A stretch of 64,000 nucleotides of DNA, from NCBI GenBank assembly GCA_963921425.1, contig OY992833.1:870501-934500 (forward strand). Reading direction: 5' to 3'. The notes beneath the pieces were generated by a model. The model saw only the letters and a list, made by a program, of their open reading frames with translations, did no database searches and had not been told where the DNA came from. Made by a program: the position numbers and the translations under genes. Within the stretch, counting starts at the first letter, position 1. Each line of letters begins with the position of its first letter. Positions 37,373 through 49,309 of this stretch are shown here, one piece after another. This stretch comes from Dryas octopetala (taxonomy: Eukaryota > Streptophyta > Magnoliopsida > Rosales > Rosaceae).

Positions 37373-37379
37373 TGATTAA

Positions 37380-37843
37380 TTAATAAACTAAACTAAACTA
37401 ATTAAACCCCTCCCCTCATCCCCGTCACGCCCCTCCACCCACCTGCCGGTGACTCCTCACTCCCCCGGAAGCAGCGGCAGTGGCCCTTCACTGTCGCTTT
37501 CACAACAATAGCTACAACAAATGCTTACCTTGAATCTCAGTAATATGTCCTCCACTGTCACTTTCTCCAAAGCCAACCATCAATACCCCATTAATGCTTC
37601 ATGTTCACTTCTCAACACAATCCAAATCCAGAAAAGCCTACACACCTCATCTGCTCTGCTCCGAAAACTTGAAACATGTTCCAAAGCCTTAAACTTCAAT
37701 AGAAATTATGGCTACCAATTTGGATTTTTCTCAAAACTCATATCTAAGATCAAAGATTCTAGCGGAAACATCAGCCACTTGAGCCAAACTTGTGCATTCC
37801 CATTTGGGTGGGGGGACGTGATGGGGATGGGGGAGGGTCGGGG
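37380..37843. other. unassigned DNA between LINE end and PLD fragment
   Basis: The plus-strand frame at 37551-37847 (MSSTVTFSKANHQ..) is open for about 98 codons, but I recognise no domain and the composition is not gene-like. It may be non-coding flank of the PLD fragment on the other strand. Confidence 0.35.
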
Positions 37844-38100
37844 CTAGGTGGTGGAAACTGGGTTGTTTTCGAATGGGGTGAACTTGAGTTCGACCCAGAT
37901 GGTAGAGTCGGGTTTCGAAGGCTTCCTCGAAGGTCTGGTAATGGGGAACCACCCGGAGATAGGTTCTCCGGACGCAATTTTTTGGGCGGAGATCGTAGCA
38001 ATCTTGATTATCTGTGAGTCGAACATGTCGTTGTCTTTGACCTGGAACTCAAGGTTAATTATGGGGTGTGCCAGCGGGATTACGAAGTGCTCGCACCACT
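37844..38100 (-). pseudogene. phospholipase D C2-domain fragment
   Basis: The minus strand reads EHFVIPLAHPIINLEFQVKD, then DSQIIKIATISAQKIASGEP, ISGWFP and VELKFTPFENNP. This is the second half of the Ca2+/lipid-binding C2 domain of a plant phospholipase D (delta/alpha type), where EHF.IPLAHP...LEF.VKD and SGWFP...KP are conserved. The frame ends in a stop at 37844. No catalytic HKD domain is found nearby, so this is a gene fragment, either carried by a transposon or a relic. Confidence 0.6.
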
Positions 38101-38546
38101 AGGGGTTATGCGCGTTCTTTATGAAAAAGGTCCAAATACAAAGATGTTATAAGCTTATAGCTGATTCTACAATAACCAAGCATGTTTATATTATAATCCC
38201 TACCAATATCATGATCAAAATCCAAAACATGCATTTAGTTCACATGTTAAGCATCATCTTCACAATTAGAGTCCTTGTAACGAAATTTTTGACACAATTG
38301 ACGGAATATCTTTGATTGAAAAACTTCATTAATTATAGTCCTTGATTGAATCAAAGTGAACACAAGATCATCAACTGAAAATAGAAGTATAATTAGAGTC
38401 TTTTTGCTAAAATTTTCTCAATTGTAGGCGTCAATGCCACCAATTAATGCAAGCCAAATACAACATCATTGGTGCAAAAGTGTAGCCAGTTTTGCCAATT
38501 CCAACTATTGGAATGAATACATGGGTAAACTAAGATTTCTTATGAT
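38101..38546. other. non-genic AT-rich DNA
   Basis: Nothing recognisable. Confidence 0.5.
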
Positions 38547-38554
38547 ATCCAAAC

Positions 38555-40071
38555 CAAGGAATGAAATTTCGAAAATTTCGCCGAAATTTCGGCGAAATTT
38601 TCGTTTTTTAGGGATCCCGAAATTTTATCACATATCCGTTATTTTTCGTAAAAATTTCGCCGAAATTTCGGTAATTTCGCTTAAATTTCGCCCGAAATTT
38701 CGAAAATGCCCCAAGCACATTTTGGTTAAATTTCTGGAAATTTTACCGAAATTTCGTCGAAATTTGGCAAAATTTCGCGTATAAATCGAAGGGAGGCAGA
38801 GACCGGAGGGAGAGAGGGCCGCCGTCGCCGGAGGAAGAGAAGAGATCGGGAAGAGGAGGTCGCCGTCGCCGGAGGGAGAGGAGATCCGGGGAAGAGGAGA
38901 TCGGGGAGGGGGAGGGAGAGGGAGGAGAGAAAAGAGAAGGAGATGGGGGAGGGGGAGGGAGAGGGAGGGAGAGAGAGGAGAGAGAAGAGAGAGAAGAGAT
39001 TAGGGAGAAAGGACGGAGGAGGGAGGAGGGAGGAGGGAGGAGTGAGGGGGAGGGAGAGAAGTTGGTCTGCGTGAGTGAGGGGGAGGGAGGTCTGCGTGAG
39101 TGAGGGAGGAGAATAGAAAGGTAAGTTTGCAGTCAGTCACGGGTGAAAAGGAAGAAAGGAAAGAAAAAAAAGGAAGAAGGAAAGAAAAAAAAGAAAAGGA
39201 AAGAAAAGAAAAGAAAAGAAAAAGAAAAGAAAAAAAGAAAAAGAAAAGAAAAGGAAAGAAAAAAAAAGAAAAAAAGAAAAAAAAACACGTTTTATTTACG
39301 TCTATGCGCTCGTTGACCCGAGACTTTTCCAACAAGACTAAAATCAAGACTGAGTCTTTTCTAATTTTTATTGTTCCTCAATGACTTGCCAAAATCACTT
39401 AAAATTCAAATAATTTACCAAAATTAACTTCGAGGTTCGAAAAACGTTCTGTAAAATCTCGTGAGCTCGTCTTAATAAATTTTATTTTTCTACTACTTCA
39501 AATTCATTTATTTCCTTCCAAAATTCCTCAGAAAAATTCTAATATCTCCGAATTAACAAGATAATTATCAATAAATCACTATTTACTTCAAAATAAATTA
39601 TAAACCAACTTTTTGGGATCTCACAATCTATTTAGATTGTTTTTGGTTATTAGATTAAGTGGTTTAGAAAATAACAATACATGTCATTTTCTTATTTGTC
39701 CACATATGTTTTAAGGACAATTGGATTCAAAATGATTAAATATCCCTTAAAAAGAGGTCATTTTTATGTAATTAGTAATTAGTGAACTATTTTTATTTAA
39801 CAGTATTTGCCTCCAGCGCACATTATATTCACCTTATATCATATGAAACCTACTATATAATTTGATTTCTTCAATATTTTTTATCAATGTAGTAGATAAT
39901 ATGTTAAATAAACATATGGTCAAGTTTCATTCAAAATTTCCGTATTTTGATAGCAATTTCCGTCGTTTTTGTCTAATTTTATCGAAATCGAAATTTTAAT
40001 CGAAATTTCCGCGAAAATTTCCGTCGAAATTTCCATCGAAAATTTCCTCGAAACCGAAATTTTACTCCTTG
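38555..40071. mobile_element. hAT-like element, 1,517 bp, with perfect 8-bp TSD
   Basis: ATCCAAAC is repeated at 38547-38554 and 40072-40079. Terminal inverted repeats are CAAGGAATGAAATTTCG (left) and CAAGGAGTAAAATTTCG (reverse complement of right). Subterminal parts at both ends are arrays of short palindromic CGAAATTTCG / GCGAAATTTCGCC motifs. The middle holds a purine-rich block (38800-39290: GGGAGAGAGG, then AAAGAAAAGG). No transposase frame exists. An 8-bp duplication with CA(A/G)GG ends indicates the hAT superfamily. Confidence 0.8.
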
Positions 40072-40084
40072 ATCCAAACAATCA

Positions 40085-40492
40085 TATTTTTATAGGTAAA
40101 TTACAATTTAATACTTCAACTTTACCTCATATTTCAAGTTAGTACTACAAGTTCAAAAAGTTGCACTTTTATACCTCAACTTCAAATTCGTGTCAAATTC
40201 ATACCTTTGTTATTTATACCGTCAAGAAGTTTGTTATTCGCCTACGTGGCGCTAACGTGGACCACGTAGACTACATACCTGGACACGACGTACGTCTCAA
40301 CGCGAGGTTGGTTCCTGCCCAATATCGTCATGTCAACGCTTACCATGTCATTTCCCTCTAAGACTAGATGCCACGTCGACTGACGCATAGCCATCTGGAC
40401 TGACGCACATCCACTTAGATTGACACACATGTAAGTTTAATAAAAAAATTCAAGAAAATTCAAAACACATAATGATTAGATTTTTTTTAAAA
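40085..40492. repeat. probable fragment of a MULE-like repeat
   Basis: Phrases such as AATTACAATTTAATACTTCAAC and ATACCTCAACTTCAAATTCG resemble the ends of the element at 40493-42698 and of the MITE near 49 kb. No partner arm is found, so I list it as a fragment. It includes a GC-richer part with several CGTGG/CCACG motifs at 40230-40400. Confidence 0.35.
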
Positions 40493-42183
40493 AGCAAATT
40501 ACAGGTATGTATCTCAGGTTTACACTGTTTTTCACATGAGTACCTCAATAAAAAAAAAGTTGCATAGATGTACCCAGGGGTTTAAATTTCGAAAATTTTG
40601 GCGAAATTTCGCCGAAATTTTCGATTTGAGGAGGGGTCGAAATTGAAACGTATAATTTTCGATTTTTCGTGATAATTTCGCCGAAATCTTCGAAATTTCG
40701 GTGAAATTTTCGACGGGTGAGATCGAGAGGGCGGCGGCAGGGGGCCGACATGGGGGAGATGAAGGAGAAAGAGATAGAGGGAGAAAGAGATAGATGGAGG
40801 AAGAGATGGTTCAAACTTTCTGTGCATCATTCGGTGGGTTTCGGCGGCAGGGAGCGGCGGCGGGGGGGAGACGAGGGAGAAAGAGAGGAGGGAGAAAGAG
40901 ATGAGGGTGAAGGTGAGGGTGGTGATGGAGATGCAGAGAGAGAAATATAAGAGTGTGTGACTATGTGAGAGAGAGGAAAAAAAAAGTCACAGACTCACAG
41001 GTGCACTGCAGCAGCGAAGAAGAAGGAGAAGATGAAAGCAAAGGAAAGAAAAAAGGGGTCAGCCCATGGGGAAAGATAAGGAAGGAAAGAGAAAAAAAGA
41101 AAAGAAAAAAAAAAGAAAAAAAAAAAGAGAAAAACAATAAAAGATTTTTTTTATTGGAGTTTGAGACTTTTGGGCAATTTGAACAAAAAAATAATTTGGG
41201 GTTTCGTTTGGCCATTTTGGGATTTCGTTTAGTTGTTTTTAAACTCTAAACTAATAAACTCTAATAAATTTTTATATAAAAAATAATTAAAAATATCCTA
41301 ATGGGCCTAAACCCTAATATCTTATATTATATCTTAAACAATATAGAGTATAGATTATAAAGTATATAGGGTTTAGTGTATAGATTATAAAATATAAAGA
41401 ATATATTAATTTCATTTAATCATTATACTAATTTTATTTAATAGTATTTGCCTTCAGCGCGCATTATATTTATCTTATATCACATGAAACTTATTATATA
41501 ATTTGGTTTCTTCAATATTTTTTATCAATGTAGTAGATAATATGTTAAATAAACATATGGTAAAGTTTCATTCAAAATTTCCGTATTTTGATAGTAATTT
41601 CTGTCGTTTCCGTCTAATTTCTGTCGAAATTTAAAAATCTTCAAAATTTCCGTCAAAATTTCCATCAAAATTTCCATCGAAATTTCTTCGAAACCCAAAA
41701 TTTTATTCCTTGGATGTACCTCAACTACCATTTTTTGACACTTAGGTACCTAAGTCAACTTTTCCATCCGCTAGGTCATTAACTGTCTACGTGACACACT
41801 GACGTGGCTTTAAAAAATATGACGTGGACAAAAAAATAAAATAAAAGTTAAAAATACAAATGATTATTAAAAACAAAAAAATTAATAATTAAATTAAAAC
41901 AAAAAACAAAAAACTCGCTCTCTACCTCACCTCCCTCCACGCCCAGCCACCTCTTTCCCCGACCGTCGACCACCGACGTGGCACTCTATCCCCACCCCTC
42001 ACTTTCTCTCTCTGACTCACTCTCCCTCTCCCCGAAACCCCAGCCCAAACCCAGCCCCTCCCCACCTCGCCCCGACCGCCGCCTTCTCCTTGCGTCCCTC
42101 CGAACCTAGCCCAACCCCCTGCGTTCAAATCAGAGAGAAAGAGAAAGAAAGAAAGTGACAGAGAGTGACAAAAAAAGAAGGAA

Positions 42184-42225
<42 letters not shown>

Positions 42226-42337
42226 ATTTGGTGGCCGGAGAGGGGGAGGGAGGGAGGTGGGTGGGTTGGGTGGCCGACGCGAGGGAGGCAGAGGGAGAAG
42301 GGCTCGGGGCTGGGGTTTCAAGGAGAGAATATGAGTT

Positions 42338-42368
<31 letters not shown>

Positions 42369-42698
42369 TGGGTGGGGTAGGCAGCGAGGTGGGTAGATGG
42401 GAGGAAGGAGTGGTGGCTAGGTTCTTTTTATTTTTGTCTTTGTTTTTTTATTTAATTATTTATGTTTTTAATTTTTTAATAATTATTTCATTTTTTATTA
42501 TTTTTTTGTCCACGTGGCATTTTTTTAAAGACATGTCAGAGTGCCACGTCGACACTTAGCGGCCTAGCGGATGGAAAAGTTGACAGAAGTACCTAAGTGT
42601 TAAAAAATAGTAGTTGAGGTATGTCTATGCAACTTTTTTTTATTGGGGTACCCAAGTGTAAAACGGTGTAAACCTAAAGTACCTACGTGTAATTTGCT
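40493..42698. mobile_element. MULE-like inverted-repeat element interrupted by a hAT-like element
   Basis: Both ends start AGCAAATTACA and carry AGGTTTACAC, GTACC.CAATAAAAAAAA, GTTGCATAGA and CAACTTTTCCATCCGCTAGG in inverted order, giving arms of about 190 bp once the nested insertion (40575-41712) is removed. The middle (41880-42430) has inverted purine/pyrimidine tracts with (GA)n at 42187-42222 and 42339-42362. No coding region is credible. I could not find a convincing target duplication in the A/T-rich flanks. Confidence 0.6.
40575..41712. mobile_element. hAT-like element, 1,138 bp, with perfect 8-bp TSD, nested
   Basis: GATGTACC is repeated at 40567-40574 and 41713-41720. Ends are CAGGGGTTTAAATTTCG (left) and CAAGGAATAAAATTTTGG (reverse complement of right). 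The CGAAATTTCG-type subterminal motifs and purine-rich middle match those of 38555-40071, and the last 200 bp near 41500-41712 are closely similar to 39870-40071. It lies in the left arm of the 40493-42698 element, so it arrived later. Confidence 0.8.
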
Positions 42699-42999
42699 AA
42701 AAAAAAAATTCCACTCTTCATTATCGATCTTAAAAGCAAATGCCATTCTCTATCTGCTGAAAACCTAAAACCCCATATCCTGAACATACATAAATCCTGA
42801 AACCTTGGACCCGAAATCCCTAAATCCCTAAATCAATTTGAAATTTCAAAATCAAAAAGTGAATCACGTGATAACTAGAAGATTGCGTACCTGGTTTAGG
42901 ACCTAATCAAGACAGCATGGCCTGGAGAATTCGTGTCGACGATGACTTTGATATTCCTATATATAGTAAGTAGCAAATCTCTGTGTATCTGATAATGGG

Positions 43000-43697
43000 T
43001 TTTTTTGACCCTTTTACATTTGTTCGGACCAAAATACCCCTTATATATCATATGTAGACCGCGCATTCGACAACTAGACTAGAATTTGATCATATTTTTC
43101 TCCTCTTTTGGCAACCTCTCGAATTTGACAACTAGACTAGAAATTCAACCATTTGCTTCTCCTCTTGCGGCGACGATCGTACAACGGTGACAATCGTAGC
43201 TGATCAAAAAATGGAGAAGACGAGGAAGAGCAAAAAGAGGTTGTTCAAGTTCAAGGGGGTTCTGGGTTTTCAAATCTGTACGACAATATTTTTTTATGGC
43301 AAAAAACCCACCACTACCATCCCATGATTCAACCCACCACCATACTCCACTTCCCCCCACCAACCTCTCTCTCTCTCTCCCCTTCCCTCCCAACCCACTT
43401 AGAGCAAACACCTAGATGAGAAAATTTGGGTTGTCGTTCTCGACGGCTTTCGCCGTCCCACTCCTTATATATCTGGCCTCTCATAAAGCCACAATCTTCA
43501 TCGTCCTCCACCACCAAAACATTTGTGGTGGTACGACGAATTAGCTACTGCAGGAACACAACCGTTAGAGTTTCGAAGCTAAATAAGGTGGAGGAGAAGA
43601 AAATGGTCGAATTTCTGGTTTATGTGTCGAATGTACGGTCTACATATGATATATATAAAAGGTATTTAGTCTGAACAAATGTAAAAGGGTCAAAAAA
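43000..43697. mobile_element. inverted-repeat element (MITE-like), about 700 bp
   Basis: Left TTTTTTTGACCCTTTTACAT and right (reverse complement) TTTTTTGACCCTTTTACATT begin arms of about 130 bp that share GACCG..CATTCGACA and AAATTCGACCATTT-type blocks. A further outer pair with TTTTTTTGACC lies 35-40 bp outside on the right. The border and target duplication are therefore not certain. The inner part has no gene. Confidence 0.6.
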
Positions 43698-43908
43698 TGC
43701 TTATTTGGGAGGGAACGGTCAAAAAAACTTATGGTATGCTAAAAATGGTTATTGAATTAAATTATCCTTATTATTTTTGTGTTAAAACACTGCAAATACA
43801 AAATGCAAAAATTTTATTTTATTTTTAATACAGTGTAAGCCTGTAAAGCCTAAGCCCAGAAAAGAAAATTTATTATAAATAAATGCTATATAGTTTTTTA
43901 TCAGATTT

Positions 43909-44522
43909 GTTTTCCACGCGCAAATAACCATTTCAGGTGTGAATGGACCTTGTTTAAATATTCATTATTCAGGTTGCGGGCCATGCCTAAATATCGTAAG
44001 GATGATAATTCGCAAGTTGCAATAAGAAGACAGTAGATGTAAGTCATGTATTCGGATTGCATCAGCACCAAGTCATATAAGTCATCAGCTTTTTCCAGGA
44101 AGAAGCCCTTTTCCTCCTTTTCTACTTTTGACCAAAAACATTACATGTAAAAATGCATCCATTCCTCTGTAATCACCATCACACAACACAATCCCTCCAC
44201 TCCCTTCTTTGGAAACCAATGAATTAAATGATTGCATTTTTCTGTTCACTTATTCATCAGCTGCTACTAATTCACAGATCTCAAGCCAACCTAAAGGAAC
44301 TTGGGGCCCAGATTCCAAATTGCCAAGAAACCCAGGTTAATTAGCTCCATCTAGTTATTTCTCTAATACCTAACTAACCTAAGCTATTTTTGCTTCTTTA
44401 ATTTACATCTCTGCATATACATGTTTTTCTGATTTGCTCTTACATTCCTTTCAAAATTAAGTCTTATTGGTGCCAATGATATATTGTTAGCTCGAGAGGC
44501 ACAAAATAGAAAGTAGATTCCA
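43909..44522 (+). other. upstream region of TNL copy 2 (duplicated segment)
   Basis: Homologous to 27300-28318. It lacks the 430-bp block found in copy 1, so its last 60 bp before the ATG match copy 1 only from the junction on. The promoter should be here, but I see no decisive element. Confidence 0.7.
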
Positions 44523-47500
44523 ATGGCAATGAACGCACATGGAATGTCTACATCTTTCCCTTTTTCAACTCCTCAGTGGAAATATGATGTTTTTATGAGT
44601 TTTAGAGGTGAGGACACCCGGAAGGGTTTTGCAGACCACTTATACTCTGCATTGGAACAACAAGGAATAATCGCTTTCAGGGATGACCCTGAACTTAAAA
44701 AAGGGAAAGCTATTTATCCCGAACTTTTGACTGCAATTGAAGAATCGAGATTTGCTCTCATTGTTCTCTCTCAAAATTATGCATCGTCAACATGGTGCTT
44801 GGAAGAACTTTCAAAGATTCTTGAATGCATGGAAGCAAGAAAAACAGCGATGCCAATTTTCTATAATGTCAATCCCTCTCATGTACGAAAACAAACTGGG
44901 AGTTTTGCAGAAGCCTTCGCTAAACATCAAGAAAGGTTTAACAATGACACAGAGAAAGTGCAAAGGTGGAGATCAGCTTTAAAACAAGTGGCAAATATCT
45001 CTGGGTGGCATTCAAAGGACTGGTATACATTACTTATTTCTTTCTTTGAAAGTTTTAAAAAGTTAGAAAAAAAAGGAGTTCAATGTATGAGGAATGGAAA
45101 TATATCAGCCATTATATTTACTCCTAATTTGCAATGCTAAACAAAACTGGACTTTTGTTTTGTTTATTACGTTACAATTCACATGGACGTTGGCAGATGA
45201 CTAGTCTGAAGATAAATGTCATTAGAAGAATAGAAAATTATTATTGAATACATTGCAAATATGTTCACTGCATTTCAGGTCCCATGATAAAAACTAGTAA
45301 AAGAATATATATCTTTACATTTTGTCTCATTGTGCATTTAATTGATATTTCATACAAATAACATGCTTAATTTTATTTTCTTATCTATTTTATTGTAGGT
45401 ACGAGTCAAAGCTCATCAAAGATATTGTTGAAGTTATATGGACAAAATTGCAACCTACAAGTTCTCTGGAGAATTTGGTAGGGATTGATTCAAGATTGAA
45501 ACCAATCAATTTGCATTTAGGTGCAGGGGAGGATGATGTTCGTTTTATTGGAATATGGGGGATGGGCGGGATTGGCAAGACAACTACTGCCAGAGTTGTG
45601 TACGAGAGAATCTCTAGTGAATTTGAATGTAGTTTACTTGTCACCGATGTTAGAAATATGGTTGAGAAAAGTGGTCTAGTTAACCTACAAAAGAAACTTC
45701 TTTCTGGGATATGGAGGAAAAAGGATGACATATCGGACTTTCATCAAGGAGCCACAATAATAAGCAGGTCTTTACTTCACAAAAAGGTTCTTCTCATACT
45801 TGATGACGTGAATCATCTAGACCATTTAAAATATCTGGCTGGAAATAAAACGTGGTTTGGTCCTGGGAGTAGAGTTATCATTACAACTAGAAATGAGCAT
45901 TTGTTAGTGAGACATGGAGTGGAGAGAAGATTGAAGGTCGAGGGACTAAATTATAATGATGCTCTTAAGCTTTTTAGTTGGAATGCCTTTAAAAAGGATT
46001 ACCCAGAACAAAATTATCTTGATCTGTCAAATGAAGTTATGAGTTATGCCCAAGGTCTTCCATTAGCTCTTGAAGTCTTGGGATCTTTTTTGCATGGGAG
46101 AGGTCTAAGTGAATGGAATTGTGCTTTGAGAAAACTAGGAAAAGTTTGTAACTCCAAAATTTTTGACATACTTAAGATAAGTTATGATGGTCTGGATGGG
46201 GAGGATAAGAAAATATTCCTAGACATTGCATGTTTCTTTAATGGAGAGGACAAAGATCGAGTAATAAAAATACTAACCGCTTGCGATCTTTCTGCGATTA
46301 TTGGAATAAATGTCCTTATCGAGAGATCTCTCCTAACTGTTTTGGATGATAGGCTATGGATGCATGATTCTCTACAAGAAATGGGTCGGGAAATTGTTAT
46401 CCGAGAATCTCCTAATGAGCTAGGCAGGCGCAGTAGGTTGTGGCTTTGTGAAGATACCAATTATGTCTTAAGCAAAAATACTGTAAGTGATTTAAGTAGA
46501 AAAATAAGTTGTTATCTGTTAATATATTATGTAATAAGGTTTATAAGTGATATACCAATTGTTTCTTGAGTTATGAGCTTCATTATTCTATATTCTTGTT
46601 TAATAGGGAACAGAAGTAGTAGAAGGTATAGTTTTGCGACAAACGGATGGGCCAGGACTCAATGTGGATGCGAGGGCCTTTTCAATGATGAACCAATTGA
46701 GATACCTCGAGATTAATAATGTGATCCTCTCTAATGGGCTTGAATATCTTCCCAATAGTTTAAGGATTCTTAAATGGGTCGGATATCCATTAAAATCTTT
46801 CCCATCACATTTCAACCCAGAGAAGCTGTTAGAACTCAACTTGTGTAATAGTTGCATTAAAAATTTTCAGATGGGAATAAAGGTATGTATCCTGCTACTT
46901 ATTTAATCTTTTGTTACCTATAGAAGTTGTTAAATCATGGAAACTAATTTTCTATGTTTTTCCTTAACAGCCTTTATACAATTTAAAAGCCATCAACCTC
47001 AGTCACTCTCTGACTCTTGTGAACACCCCAAACTTTAAAAGTATGCCAAATCTTGAGCTTCTGATTCTTGAAGGATGTATACAACTGCATGAGGTTGACA
47101 AGTCAATTGGGGTGCTTGAAAGACTTACTTTGTTGAACTTGAAAGATTGTAAAAACCTTGTGGGCCTTCCCAACAGTGTATGTGGCTTAAAGTCACTCAA
47201 AGCTCTTAATCTTTCTGGTTGTTCAAAGTTTGAGAAACTGCCGATTGAGTTGGGCCATGTAGAGTGTTTGGAGGAGCTTGATATGGGTGGAACTGCCATA
47301 AGTGAAGTGCCCTCCTCCATTGGTCTTTTAAAAAACCTTAAAGCATTATGTTTACAAGAATGTAAAGGACAATCACCTAAATGGTGGAATATGATCTTCA
47401 ACCCTTTTCTGTTATTTCTAAAAAGAAGTCTGGTTCCGACACCTTTGTCATTACCTTGGTTGTCAGGTTTGAATTCTTTAACAACACTGAATCTAAGAGA

Positions 47501-47883
47501 CTGCAATCTTTTGGAAGGAGCAATCCTCGATGATCTCAGCTGCTTGTCCTCATTAAGAAGTTTAGATCTAAGCAGAAACCAATTTGTTAGCCTACCCAGC
47601 ATGTGTCAACTTTCTAGACTCGAATATCTTAACTTGGAGTATTGCCCCAGGCTTCAAGCATTGCCAGGCCTTCCATCTTGTCTATATGTTGACGTTTCTA
47701 ATTGTATATCATTGTATACATTGTTTGATCCATCAAGACAATGGAATTCAGCAATATCAGCAAAATGTGTTAACTGTTTCAAACTAGTGGAGAAGCAAGG
47801 CATTGAGAGTATGGCACTTCTATCCCTAATGCAATACCTTCAGGTGCTCTCTCTCTCTCTCTCTCTGTCTCTCTCTTTTTGTG

Positions 47884-47967
<84 letters not shown>

Positions 47968-48569
47968 TGTCTCTCTCTCAGTAGTTCTCTAAACATTGTG
48001 GTTTTTCGGTACAGGATTACAAACCCAAACCTGAATTTAATAGATTTATTTTTGTTGGTCCTGGAAATGAAATTCCAGAGTGGTTCAATCATCAAAGTGT
48101 GGGATCTTCAGTAAGTTTAGAGCTGCATCCAGGTTGGTTAAGTGATAAGTGGATGGGATTTGCCATCTGTGCTGTTTTTGAAATCCATGAAATACACCAG
48201 CCTTCGTTAGATGATTACTTTGTGTGCAAATTGAAGGTCAATGGAGAAGATTGGTTTCCTTGGCCTGGGTTGGTATATGATGTTGTGACAGCTCACCTCT
48301 GGTTAGTCTATATGCCTTATAGATTTCATGAAAGGGAGTGGCAGGATATGTACTATCAGCTTGAATTTTCATTTGTGTTCTCAAAAGGGGTAGTGGGGGA
48401 AGTAAACAAGTGTGGGGTCCGTATGGTATATAAGGCAGAGTTGGAGGCAAAGAGCAATGTTAGCATTTCAGAGGCGTTGGAATTCCCTGATGCTAATGTT
48501 GTTTTAGAATGTGTCAGTGACCAAGGTACAAGCTTCGACCATAAAAACAAAAAAAGAAGGTTTACGTAA
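44523..48569 (+). CDS. TIR-NB-ARC-LRR disease resistance protein, copy 2
   Basis: Paralogue of 28319-32281 with the same five-exon structure: 44523-45022, 45399-46482, 46607-46882, 46971-47843, 48015-48569; 3288 bp, 1095 residues. TIR (SFRGEDTRKGFADHL, SSTWCLEEL), NB-ARC (GMGGIGKTTTARVV, KKVLLILDDVNHL, GLPLALEVLGSFL, MHD) and the post-LRR domain (EIPEWFNHQSVGSS) are intact. The copies are nearly identical in TIR and NB-ARC. They differ more in the LRR (for example SMCQLSRLEYLNLEY against SFCQLSRLQDLNLQY) and most in the first part of exon 5. That fits divergence of the recognition surface. NB-ARC is one residue shorter after LQPT. Intron 4 has a much longer CT repeat. No inactivating change is seen. 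Confidence 0.93.
47844..47983 (+). repeat. expanded (CT)n microsatellite in TNL copy 2 intron 4
   Basis: Some 130 bp of CT repeat, broken by GTCT and TTTGTGTCT units, begin right at the 5' splice site and fill most of the 171-bp intron. Copy 1 has only about 45 bp. Both strands stay open over the repeat (Ser-Leu or Arg-Glu), which yields spurious reading frames. Confidence 0.9.
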
Positions 48570-48900
48570 CTGGACATGGACTTGGATTTACAAAGTTGTA
48601 GATAGTGTTGTGTTATTATATCAGTGAATTGATGTGTATATTTGATTGTGCTTTGATATCTTTAAGGACTTTGTTTGTGCATATGAGAAGCTTGTGTAAT
48701 ATCCACAGCGTGAAGATTTAGGATGCAATTCCATAAAAATCTTAACGCTGAAGTGAAAGTGTTTTTCAATCCTTTTCCACATTGATAAAAAAAGGGTAAT
48801 GATGACAAAGTATTTCCATATTCCTTTCCATTATTTTAAAGTTTCATAATAACCCAATAGTTGTCCTTTGTCGTATAAGGTTATTTTTAAAATTTTATTT
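48570..48900 (+). other. 3' flank of TNL copy 2
   Basis: The first 30 bp or so after the stop match copy 1 (GGACTTGGATTT.CAAAGTT), then homology ends near 48597. This probably holds the 3' UTR. No gene. Confidence 0.5.
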
Positions 48901-48903
48901 AGG

Positions 48904-49309
48904 GTTTATTTCATACTTAGTACTTAAATTTTGATCATTGTCTTAATGTGGTACTTAAACTTTTATTTATCTCAATTGAGTACCTAAACTTTTATTTTGT
49001 GTCTAATAGGTACTAAAATGAATTTATGTTAAAATTGTCAACAAAAGTTAGGGGCAATATAGTCAAAGTATATTTTAATTATTTTCTTTATATGTTTAAA
49101 ATTATAAATAAATAAAAAACACAACAAACAAAAAATTATAATTAAAATATAAATTTTTTTGAAGTGACCATATTGTCCCTAATTTCTGGTAATAATTTTA
49201 ACAGAAATTTACATGGGTATTTATTAGACACAAAATAAAAGTTCAGGTAGACAAATAAAAATTTAGGTACCACATTAAGACAATGGTCAAAGTTTAGGTA
49301 TTAAATATG

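Noticed and set aside
39100-39384. Lys-rich open frame at 39100-39384 and similar at 40953-41249
   Set aside because: Low-complexity AAAGAAAAGG purine tracts inside hAT-like elements; no domain, and repeated in sister elements.
47881-48114. Long Ser-Leu reading frames, and Arg-Glu frames on the other strand, around 31.6, 42.2, 47.9 and 57.4 kb
   Set aside because: They are translations of (CT)n/(GA)n microsatellites, which have no stops in any frame.
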